Assembly (NCBI GenBank): GCA_900768805.1
Contig: CAAGEF010000204.1
Coordinates: forward strand, 1 to 17,184
Length of the DNA: 17,184 nt
Reading direction: 5' to 3'
DNA from: Clostridia bacterium
Lineage (GTDB): Bacteria; Bacillota; Clostridia; TANB77; CAG-508
Shown here: piece by piece, positions 7,695-13,166 of the stretch
Layout: each line of letters opens with the position of its first letter
Numbering within the stretch: the stretch's first letter is position 1
Notes under the pieces: generated by a model
What the model was told of the DNA's origin: nothing
The model's database searches: none
Seen by the model: only the letters and a program-made list of their open reading frames with translations
Translations under genes and position numbers: made by a program

Positions 7695-8579
7695 TTATAT
7701 TATTCCAAATTCTTTCATCGCTTTAGTTAATTTATCTTTTCCATTTTCACTCAATTTTATAAGTGGAAGTCTAGGTTCATAACAATTATATCCTAAAATA
7801 TTCATAGCCTCTTTTACTGGAATTGGATTTACCTCACAAAATAATGCTGATATCAAATTTAAAGCTTTTAATTGTTTTTCTTTACTGGTATCTATCTTTC
7901 CATCAAAATATTCATAACACATGTTATGTACATATTCAGGAACTAAATTTGAAAGCACTGAAATAACACCTATCCCACCAAGTGATAAAATTGGAACAAT
8001 TTGATCATCATTTCCTGAATATATTTGTAATTCATCTTTACAGAGTTTAGCAATTTCAGCAACTTGTGATAAATTTCCACTTGCTTCTTTTATAGCTACA
8101 ATATTAGGTATTTTTGATAATTCTAAACAAGTTTCAGGTTTAATATTAACGCCAGTCCTACTTGGAACATTATATAAAATAACTGGTAAATTTGTAGCTT
8201 CTGAAATAGCTTTATAATGTGCAATCAAACCTGCTTGTGTAGTTTTATTATAATATGGTGTTACAACTAATGCTCCATCAGCCCCAATTGCTTCAGCATA
8301 TTTGGTCATTTCTATAGCTGTTTTTGTGCAATTTGACCCTGTTCCTAAAATAACTGGAACTCTTTTATTTGCTACTTTTATAGCAAATTTCATAACTTCT
8401 TTTCTTTCTTCTGCAGTCATTGTAGCTGCTTCACCAGTAGTTCCACAAACTATAAGAGCATCTACTTTATTTGCAATTTGATTTTCGATTAATTTTTGGA
8501 ATTCGTCATAATTTACTCCGTTTTCTGTAAACGGAGTTATTATAGCAGTTCCGCATCCTTTAAATATAATTTTTTTCAT
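7695..8579 (-). CDS. dapA: 4-hydroxy-tetrahydrodipicolinate synthase
   Basis: Schiff-base aldolase condensing pyruvate with aspartate semialdehyde, the entry step of diaminopimelate and lysine synthesis. Length 294 residues, standard. Active-site residues are all present, each three above E. coli numbering: T47 in CGTTGEAATM, Y110 in TPYYNK, Y136 and R141 in LYNVPSRTGVN, and the Schiff-base lysine K164 in AIKEASGN. Start ATG has AGGAG upstream. It is the first gene of dapA-dapB; asd and later pathway genes are not in the window. No lysine riboswitch is present, since the promoter leaves only about 58 bases of leader. Confidence 0.98.
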   Translation of the reverse strand: MKKIIFKGCGTAIITPFTENGVNYDEFQKLIENQIANKVDALIVCGTTGEAATMTAEERKEVMKFAIKVANKRVPVILGTGSNCTKTAIEMTKYAEAIGADGALVVTPYYNKTTQAGLIAHYKAISEATNLPVILYNVPSRTGVNIKPETCLELSKIPNIVAIKEASGNLSQVAEIAKLCKDELQIYSGNDDQIVPILSLGGIGVISVLSNLVPEYVHNMCYEYFDGKIDTSKEKQLKALNLISALFCEVNPIPVKEAMNILGYNCYEPRLPLIKLSENGKDKLTKAMKEFGII

Positions 8580-8643
8580 AAGCCTTCTCCTCTTATAAAT
8601 AAATTTATAACACTATATATAATTATATATTCGATTTATTGGT

Positions 8644-8672
8644 ATTATATTCTAGATAGAATTTAAAATCAA
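8644..8672 (-). promoter_or_regulatory. Sigma-A promoter of dapA-dapB with palindrome in spacer
   Basis: Minus strand: -35 TTGATT (8667-8672), 17-bp spacer, consensus -10 TATAAT (8644-8649). A 6-2-6 palindrome ATTCTA-GA-TAGAAT (8649-8662) fills most of the spacer, and a 16-bp palindrome (ATATAT-AATT-ATATAT, 8615-8630) lies in the leader. Either could be an operator, but A/T-only palindromes arise easily by chance here. Confidence 0.7.
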
Positions 8673-8680
8673 TAGATTAA

Positions 8681-8788
8681 TTCAAGAACAAATTGGAAAG
8701 CTAATAAATTTATAGTATGTTATTTTAAACTATAAATTTTAATATGCAACAAATTACAAAAAATAAAGCTTTCCGTAAATTTGTTCAA
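8681..8788. repeat. Nested inverted repeat (possible MITE or hairpin RNA)
   Basis: The outer arms GAACAAATT-GGAAAGCT (8686-8702) and AGCTTTCC-GTA-AATTTGTTC (8767-8786) pair over 17 bp with a 3-base bulge. Inside, AAATTTATAGT (8706-8716) and ACTATAAATTT (8729-8739) form a perfect 11-bp hairpin with a 12-base loop. There is no open frame inside. It could be a miniature transposable element or the DNA of a structured RNA. Confidence 0.55.
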
Positions 8789-8880
8789 GCGCGAATTTTT
8801 CACTAAAAAAATTCTGTGCAACCGTATGAGCGAAGCATTTTTATACAATAGGAAAGTATGACTTTCCTATTGTATAAAAA
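8789..8880. repeat. Hairpin plus perfect 19-bp palindrome
   Basis: GAATTTTT (8793-8800 region) pairs with AAAAATTC (to about 8814), flanked by GCGC/GTGC. A GC-richer patch (CCGTATGAGCGAAGC) follows. Then 8838-8856 and 8862-8880 form a perfect 19-bp inverted repeat around a TATGA loop (core ATACAATAGGAAAG). The last one has no T-run beyond either arm, so it is not a classic terminator on either strand. Confidence 0.6.
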
Positions 8881-8913
8881 CATACCCAGAAAATACAAGT
8901 TCTTTTGGGTATG
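8876..8913 (-). terminator. Intrinsic terminator of the cysteine desulfurase gene
   Basis: CATACCCA (8881-8888) pairs with TGGGTATG (8906-8913), with A/T pairs continuing inside. On the minus strand five T follow (8880-8876). It is 17 bases beyond the stop at 8930. Confidence 0.8.
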
Positions 8914-8929
8914 CTCTTTTATATATTTA

Positions 8930-10078
8930 CTAATTATTCTTTCTTAATTTATCAACAATTTCAATTAAATTCTTTACCAAAAATTTAACATCATCAATAT
9001 TATTATCTTTTCCAAAAGTTACTCTTAAACTTCCTCTAGCCAATCTATTATTAACACCAATTGCAGTTAAAACATGAGATGGATTCAAAAATCCTGCACT
9101 ACAAGCAGAACCACTTGATGCACATATTCCTTTTTTATCGAGTGCTTTTAATAATTCACTTCCTTCAATACCTTTAAAACATATATTAATATTTCCTGGT
9201 AATCTTTCTTCTAAATCTCCATTTATTTTTATATTATGAATACTATCAGAAATATTTTTTACATAAAAATTTCTTAACTCTTTTAATTTTTTACTATTTT
9301 CAGAAAGATTTATATCTGCAATTTCAATAGCCTTTCCAAGTCCAACAATTCCAGCAACATTCTCTGTTCCACTCCTTTTATCTCTTTCCTGATGTCCACC
9401 TTCAATCATTCTATAAAAAGGTATCCCTTCTCGTATATAAGCAAAACCTATTCCTTTGGGACCATAAAATTTGTGACCAGAGGCAGAAATAGAATCTAAA
9501 CCTAGTCTTTTTACATCAAGCTTTATATTGCCTATTGCTTGAACACAATCACTATGAAGATATACTCTATATTTTTTTGCAATTTTTGATATTTCATTCA
9601 TTTTTTGAATTGTTCCAATTTCATTATTTGCAAACATTATAGAAATTAAAATTGTATTCCTATTGATTGCTCTTTCTAATTCTTTTAAATTTATAAAACC
9701 ATTATTATCAACATTTAAATAAGTTACTCTAAAACCCATCATTTCCAAGAATTTACAAGTATTTAAAACAGCAGGATGTTCTATTTTGGTAGTTATTATA
9801 TGATTACCTCTTTTTCTATTTGCTAAAGCAATTCCTTTAATACATAAATTATCACTTTCACTTCCACCACTAGTAAAATAAATTTCTTCAGATTTACAAT
9901 TTATACTACTTGCTATTTTAATTCTAGCAACATTTATTGCTTCTTTATTTATTTTTCCTAAACTATATATAGAAGATGGATTACCATAATTTTCTTTTAA
10001 ATACGGAAGCATAGCCATTAAAACTTCATCATCTAGCTTTGTTGTAGCAGCATGATCAAAATATCTTATTTTTTCCAT
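8930..10078 (-). CDS. Cysteine desulfurase, NifS/IscS family
   Basis: PLP enzyme that takes sulfur from L-cysteine as a persulfide for Fe-S clusters or tRNA thiolation, releasing alanine. Length 382 residues. Seen: N-terminal RYFDHAATTKLD (5-16), TSGGSESDNLCIKG (69-82), H101 in TKIEHPAVL, HSDCVQ (175-180, where DAVQ is usual), the PLP lysine K203 in SASGHKFYGPKG, RSGTENVAG (235-243) and the sulfur-carrying C326 in SSGSACSAG (321-329), placing it in the NifS/IscS group with the long active-site loop. It stands alone with its own terminator; no iscU, thiI or mnmA is adjacent, so its acceptor cannot be told from context. The ribosome binding site is AGGTG about 10 bases before ATG. I see no convincing promoter. 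Confidence 0.95.
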   Translation of the reverse strand: MEKIRYFDHAATTKLDDEVLMAMLPYLKENYGNPSSIYSLGKINKEAINVARIKIASSINCKSEEIYFTSGGSESDNLCIKGIALANRKRGNHIITTKIEHPAVLNTCKFLEMMGFRVTYLNVDNNGFINLKELERAINRNTILISIMFANNEIGTIQKMNEISKIAKKYRVYLHSDCVQAIGNIKLDVKRLGLDSISASGHKFYGPKGIGFAYIREGIPFYRMIEGGHQERDKRSGTENVAGIVGLGKAIEIADINLSENSKKLKELRNFYVKNISDSIHNIKINGDLEERLPGNINICFKGIEGSELLKALDKKGICASSGSACSAGFLNPSHVLTAIGVNNRLARGSLRVTFGKDNNIDDVKFLVKNLIEIVDKLRKNN

Positions 10079-10226
10079 TTATATCACACCTATCTTTCAA
10101 AATGAACATTTATCCATTTTTATCATATTTCTTCTATATATACTATGAATTTTAAAAAAAAATGTTACAAAAAGTCTATTTGAAATCTAACAAATATATA
10201 ATAGAGATTGCTCCATAAAAAGGAAG

Positions 10227-10254
10227 TAGCGTGACAGGAAATCCCATCACGCTA
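10227..10254 (-). terminator. Probable terminator of the 10400 gene region
   Basis: TAGCGTGA (10227-10234) and TCACGCTA (10247-10254) pair perfectly, with GGA/TCC continuing inside. On the minus strand CTTCCTTTTTA follows, a weak T-run. It lies just beyond the end of the in-frame extension of the 10400 gene, and could also be an independent palindrome. Confidence 0.5.
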
Positions 10255-10288
10255 TAAAAAGTTGTTACCTTATTTAGTTAGAATATTT

Positions 10289-10399
10289 TTATTTAGAATA
10301 TTTTTTGTAAAATTCTTTAAAAAACATTCTAAATTCCTCGCGAGCCTCATCTCCAAGATTATTTAACCACATCGCAAAAACATCTGAATCTGTGATTCT
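10289..10399 (-). pseudogene. Open in-frame extension beyond the TAA of the 10400 gene
   Basis: After TAA (10400-10402) the same frame stays open for 36 codons and ends with a TAA at 10289. It reads like real protein: RITDSDVFAMWLNN, then LGDEAREEFRMFFKEFYKK, an amphipathic helix, then YSK. The only ATG in it (10372) has no ribosome binding site. Its base composition matches the upstream gene rather than the AT-rich spacer. It is best explained as the former C-terminus of the 10400 product, cut off by a nonsense change or reached by read-through. Confidence 0.5.
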
Positions 10400-10987
10400 T
10401 TATTCCTCATCATCGAAAATTTCAGCCATCGCCATAGAAGCATAGTGAGAAAATTCATCGTCTGCCGGAATTTCATTGTCTGCCAGAATTTCATCAGCAA
10501 TAATTGTTTCAGAATTCTCAACGGAACCGATATAATTCTGCTGGATAAAAGCATCTTCTTTGCGAAGTGCCTTATTCAGAACAATAGATCTCTCCTGACG
10601 ATTCCAACATCTTTCGAAATGCACCTCTGCGCAGAACTTGGGACTTACTGTAACAATTGCCCCAATAACCCCATTATTGTTAGCCTTATTGGCTAAAATA
10701 TTCTTTTTAGTAAGAGCTTCAGGAGCAACATTTGCGTATTCCGCTATACGTGCTCTCACACGTTTTTTTGCAAGTGCTGTTTTGAATCTTCTCTTTGAAA
10801 CCTTTGTTTTTCTTACATGGTTGAAATCGAAATCAGATTCTTCTGTTTCAAAAAGCTCCACTGGAACAATGAAATCTTCTGTTTCATCAGAATCAATAAC
10901 ATCTGTAGCTTCATAATCCGAATAGATTTTTGAATAATCTTCAGGCTGCGCATATTCGAAGAAATTTTTAACTGCCATCATTTCCAT
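10400..10987 (-). CDS. Unknown protein, atypical composition
   Basis: A 195-residue protein I do not recognise. The N-terminal third is acidic (YSDYEATDVIDSDETED), the middle strongly basic (KTKVSKRRFKTALAKKRVRARI), then a mixed region (NNNGVIGAIVTVSPKF) and an acidic tail with an 18-bp tandem repeat in the DNA (10454-10489) giving the similar units ILADNE and IPADDE. The acidic-basic-acidic layout suggests a nucleic-acid or protein-binding role, but this is inference. Start: the transcription start expected from the promoter lies near 11042, so upstream in-frame codons are excluded. ATG at 10987 has AAGGAAG 8 bases ahead. It is visibly less AT-rich than neighbouring genes. Its TAA is followed by an open in-frame extension, so the protein may be truncated. 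Confidence 0.7.
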   Translation of the reverse strand: MEMMAVKNFFEYAQPEDYSKIYSDYEATDVIDSDETEDFIVPVELFETEESDFDFNHVRKTKVSKRRFKTALAKKRVRARIAEYANVAPEALTKKNILANKANNNGVIGAIVTVSPKFCAEVHFERCWNRQERSIVLNKALRKEDAFIQQNYIGSVENSETIIADEILADNEIPADDEFSHYASMAMAEIFDDEE

Positions 10988-11005
10988 AAAGTAATCTTCC
11001 TTTCT

Positions 11006-11023
11006 TTGACACAATTGTGTCAA
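11006..11023. promoter_or_regulatory. Perfect 18-bp palindrome, candidate operator
   Basis: TTGACACAATTGTGTCAA is a perfect 18-bp palindrome. It lies about 20-37 bases into the predicted transcript and ends just upstream of the ribosome binding site of the 10400 gene. It could be a repressor site blocking transcription or a leader hairpin affecting translation. I do not recognise the motif as a known regulator's site. Confidence 0.65.
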
Positions 11024-11048
11024 GCCAAAAGCATCTTCGTACTTCTCT

Positions 11049-11077
11049 ATTATAACCATTTTTGATATTTTTGTCAA
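11049..11077 (-). promoter_or_regulatory. Full-consensus sigma-A promoter of the 10400 gene
   Basis: Minus strand: -35 TTGACA (11072-11077), 17-bp spacer, -10 TATAAT (11049-11054). Both hexamers are perfect. Confidence 0.9.
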
Positions 11078-11116
11078 GTTTTTATGTAAAATTTTGTGGT
11101 GTTATTTAAAATTATC

Positions 11117-11159
11117 AAAAAAATCCAGACACACTCTTAATTATAAGAATGTGCCTGGA
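11117..11159 (-). terminator. Intrinsic terminator of the 93-residue gene
   Basis: TCCAG (11124-11128) pairs with CTGGA (11155-11159), then CACA with TGTG and CTTA with TAAG, separated by small mismatches. On the minus strand seven T follow (11123-11117). Confidence 0.85.
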
Positions 11160-11165
11160 ATAATT

Positions 11166-11447
11166 TTATTTCTCCTCAGACTCAAAATATGAGTCTATTT
11201 CTTCCTTCATAATTAACTCCTCGAACCATTTAGGAGGTTCTTTCTCCTTGACATCATTAACTGCCCAAGCAAAATTTTCTTCTTCACAGATATTACAACG
11301 AAGCCGTTCCTTTAATGGAGTATTCAAAAATTCCGTCATATATAACTCTGTAATCCATGCCAACTGTTCCTGTGTAATCTCATATCCTTCAAGACATTCG
11401 TATTCAATCCGAATCATGCAACCTAACATAACCTTTTTGCTGTTCAT
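11166..11447 (-). CDS. Small unknown protein (93 aa), atypical composition
   Basis: A 93-residue soluble protein I do not recognise. It has an N-terminal beta-like segment (VMLGCMIRIEYECLEGYEI), a helix (QEQLAWITELYMTEFL), one C-x-x-C (RCNICEEE, about 50-57), an aromatic FAWAVND stretch and an acidic C-terminus. With a single Cys pair a zinc site would need dimerisation or the other Cys residues near positions 10 and 18. The gene has an AAGGAGG ribosome binding site 8 bases before ATG, its own promoter and its own terminator. It is less AT-rich than its neighbours and contains two in-frame CGG codons (IRI and ERL), a codon otherwise absent from intact native genes here. That supports transfer from another source. 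Confidence 0.75.
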   Translation of the reverse strand: MNSKKVMLGCMIRIEYECLEGYEITQEQLAWITELYMTEFLNTPLKERLRCNICEEENFAWAVNDVKEKEPPKWFEELIMKEEIDSYFESEEK

Positions 11448-11494
11448 AGAGCTTCCTCCTTATTTCTTTAACGATGTTTGAATTAAAATGAATT

Positions 11495-11509
11495 TCCGGA
11501 AATTCCGGA
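11495..11509. promoter_or_regulatory. Palindrome in the leader of the 93-residue gene
   Basis: TCCGGAA-A-TTCCGGA, 7+1+7 perfect, in the roughly 85-base leader between promoter and start. It is GC-rich against the local AT background, so it could be an operator or an RNA hairpin. Confidence 0.5.
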
Positions 11510-11538
11510 GAAAAATTTTATAAAAATTTTACTTGTTA

Positions 11539-11567
11539 AGTATAACATTAATATTATTATTTGTCAA
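11539..11567 (-). promoter_or_regulatory. Strong extended -10 sigma-A promoter of the 93-residue gene
   Basis: Minus strand: -35 TTGACA (11562-11567), 17-bp spacer, -10 TATACT (11539-11544) preceded by TGT, an extended -10 element. Confidence 0.85.
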
Positions 11568-11601
11568 TTTGTTTAAACAAATTATCATAATTTAAACAAA
11601 T
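11566..11601. promoter_or_regulatory. 18-bp palindrome plus extra half-site overlapping -35
   Basis: AATTTGTTTAAACAAATT (11566-11583) is a perfect palindrome whose edge overlaps the -35 box. A second copy of its half TTTAAACAAAT lies at 11591-11601, 19 bp from the first. Spacing of about two helical turns suggests cooperative binding of a regulator. Confidence 0.55.
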
Positions 11602-11631
11602 CTGCTTAATTTTATATAAAAAAATATACAA

Positions 11632-11675
11632 AAAACAAAAGCTAATTATATTTATAAAAACATATAATTAGCTTT
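11632..11675. terminator. Bidirectional terminator after the 114-residue gene
   Basis: A perfect 14-bp stem, AAAGCTAATTATAT (11638-11651) with ATATAATTAGCTTT (11662-11675), loop of 10 bases, A-run left and T-rich right. It serves the minus-strand gene ending at 11688. Confidence 0.8.
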
Positions 11676-11687
11676 ATTTTATAATAT

Positions 11688-12032
11688 TTATTCTTTACTA
11701 GATAATTCCCATCTTACTATTTTTATATCTTTATATTTATCTAGTATTCTCATATATTTATCATATTCTTCTTCCCATAACGCATCAGGTACTTTTTCAA
11801 ATGCAGAAAAAATTTTCTCAGCTTCTTCTAAAAACAAAACTTGTTGCTGAGGAGACAATCTTTCATATTTAACAGCAAATGCATATAATTTATCTAAAGT
11901 ATCATTAGCTTTGATAAATGACCAAAAGTCTTTTACCTCCATACCAGCTAATTTTATTTGCATAACTGCAATAACACTTAAAACCACTATAACTAATACC
12001 AATATTATTATTACTACTGCAAAAACTTCCAC
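11688..12032 (-). CDS. Small single-span membrane protein of unknown function
   Basis: A 114-residue protein with one long N-terminal hydrophobic helix (about residues 3-27, VFAVVIIILVLVIVVLSVIAVM) followed by a soluble, helical, Glu/Lys-rich domain (VKDFWSFIKANDTLDKLYAF, LSPQQQVLFLEEAEKIF, LWEEEYDKYMRILDKYK). The uncharged N-terminus and the KLAGMEVK just after the helix place the soluble part in the cytoplasm. Start is GTG (12030-12032), supported by AGGAG 8 bases upstream. It has its own promoter and terminator and is divergent from the cation transporter. I know no family for it; it may be a small membrane regulator or scaffold. Confidence 0.75.
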   Translation of the reverse strand: MEVFAVVIIILVLVIVVLSVIAVMQIKLAGMEVKDFWSFIKANDTLDKLYAFAVKYERLSPQQQVLFLEEAEKIFSAFEKVPDALWEEEYDKYMRILDKYKDIKIVRWELSSKE

Positions 12033-12066
12033 TAAATTTTCTCCTAACTATCTTTTGTTTGTTTGA

Positions 12067-12095
12067 ATTATAGCATATAGATTTTTTTTTATCAA
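12067..12095 (-). promoter_or_regulatory. Sigma-A promoter of the 114-residue gene
   Basis: Minus strand: -35 TTGATA (12090-12095), 17-bp spacer, consensus -10 TATAAT (12067-12072). Confidence 0.75.
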
Positions 12096-12099
12096 TATA

Positions 12100-12127
12100 T
12101 TGAAAAAAAAATATTTTATGCTATTAT
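12100..12127 (+). promoter_or_regulatory. Possible promoter of the cation transporter
   Basis: Plus strand: TTGAAA (12100-12105), 16-bp spacer, TATTAT (12122-12127), with a leader of about 90 bases. The region is almost pure A/T and offers other -10-like sites, so this assignment is weak. Confidence 0.35.
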
Positions 12128-12223
12128 ATATTTTAAACTTAGAAAATATATATTAGTTTTATCAAATTTATTAAAATTTGTATATATTATTTTATAAAAA
12201 AAATTAAAATATTGAGGTTTATT

Positions 12224-13084
12224 ATGGAAAAAAAATTTAATGAAATAAAAAATGCAGGTATTTTAGGAATCTTTGGCAACTTATTTTTACTTATTATTAA
12301 AGCATCTATTGGTATAATTTCTGGAAGTCAAGCTATGATTGCTGATAGTTTAAATAGTGCTTCTGATATATTTTCTTCTTTAATGACCTTCATTGGAAAT
12401 AAAATTTCTAGTGAACCAGAAGATAATTCACATAATTTTGGACATGGAAAAGCTGAATACATATTTTCTTTATTTATAAGTATAACAATGATAGGAGTTT
12501 CTATAAAATTATTATTAGATTCTTTTGTTGGATTAATTAGTAATTCAACATTTGAATTTTCTATATGGTTAGTAATTATTTGCATAATTACTATTATTAC
12601 AAAATTTCTTTTATTTTTATACACAAATAAATTATATAAAAAATATGACAATATCCTATTAAAAGCAAATTCTCAAGATCATAAAAATGATTGTGTTGTA
12701 ACTACCTTTACTCTTATTTCTGTTCTTTTATCTCTTAAAAATATTTACTGGTTTGATAGTGTTGTTGGAATAGGAATTTCGATTTGGATTTTTATAATTG
12801 GATTAAAAATTTTTATAGAAAGTTATAATGTTTTAATGGATGTTTCTTTAGATGAAAAAACAAAAGAAACTATTATGGAAATTGTAAAAAGTCATACTAA
12901 TATTATTGATATAACAAATCTTTATGCAATTCCAATTGGTTATCATTATGTTGTTATTTTTACAATTTGTGTTGATGGAAATATGAGTACATTTGAAAGC
13001 CACGAACTTGCAGATCATCTAGAAAATGAAATTTCTAATTTTGAAAAAATTGAAAAAACAATTATTCATGTAAATCCAGTATAA
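12224..13084 (+). CDS. Cation diffusion facilitator (CDF) transporter
   Basis: A 286-residue divalent-metal/proton antiporter of the CDF family, exporting metal from the cytoplasm. The first 200 residues hold several hydrophobic segments and the last 80 or so a soluble C-terminal domain of the usual type. Seen: metal-site residues in the second helix within ADSLNSASDIF (N44 and D48), the family motif HNFGHGKAEYI (70-80), and the fifth-helix site SQDHKNDCVV (D152 and D156). An N-x3-D plus D-x3-D arrangement is the pattern of Mn-exporting members, rather than H-x3-D as in zinc exporters, so manganese is my guess. Start: ATG at 12224 has GAGG six bases upstream; the frame also opens at a TTG (12212) that would include the ribosome binding site, so I rejected it. 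Confidence 0.93.
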   Translation: MEKKFNEIKNAGILGIFGNLFLLIIKASIGIISGSQAMIADSLNSASDIFSSLMTFIGNKISSEPEDNSHNFGHGKAEYIFSLFISITMIGVSIKLLLDSFVGLISNSTFEFSIWLVIICIITIITKFLLFLYTNKLYKKYDNILLKANSQDHKNDCVVTTFTLISVLLSLKNIYWFDSVVGIGISIWIFIIGLKIFIESYNVLMDVSLDEKTKETIMEIVKSHTNIIDITNLYAIPIGYHYVVIFTICVDGNMSTFESHELADHLENEISNFEKIEKTIIHVNPV

Positions 13085-13099
13085 ATTTTACTGGATTTT
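13072..13099 (+). terminator. Intrinsic terminator of the cation transporter
   Basis: AAATCCAGTA (13072-13081) pairs with TACTGGATTT (13089-13098), with a 7-base loop. The stem starts inside the last codons of the gene. The following TTTTATTTA tract is imperfect. Confidence 0.65.
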
Positions 13100-13109
13100 A
13101 TTTATATCA

Positions 13110-13138
13110 TTGAAACTGCAATTTAATTTTATTATAAT
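13110..13138 (+). promoter_or_regulatory. Sigma-A promoter of cca
   Basis: Plus strand: -35 TTGAAA (13110-13115), 17-bp spacer, consensus -10 TATAAT (13133-13138), 28 bases before the ATG at 13167. Confidence 0.75.
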
Positions 13139-13166
13139 AAAATCAATAAAATTTTTAGAGGTATAT

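Noticed and set aside
8580..8643. Lysine riboswitch or T-box before dapA
   Set aside because: The promoter leaves under 60 bases of leader and no conserved riboswitch core is visible.
10363..10554. Open frame of 63 codons on the minus strand
   Set aside because: Out of frame with the 10400 gene, no ribosome binding site and low-complexity protein; a shadow.
10638..10916. Open frame of 92 codons on the plus strand
   Set aside because: Antisense to the 10400 gene, which has promoter, ribosome binding site and composition support.
11124..11159. CRISPR-like repeats in the intergenic hairpins
   Set aside because: Each hairpin is unique and terminator-like; there are no regularly spaced identical repeats anywhere in the window.
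12328..12651. Open frame of 107 codons on the minus strand
   Set aside because: Antisense to the CDF transporter, whose family motifs are clear.
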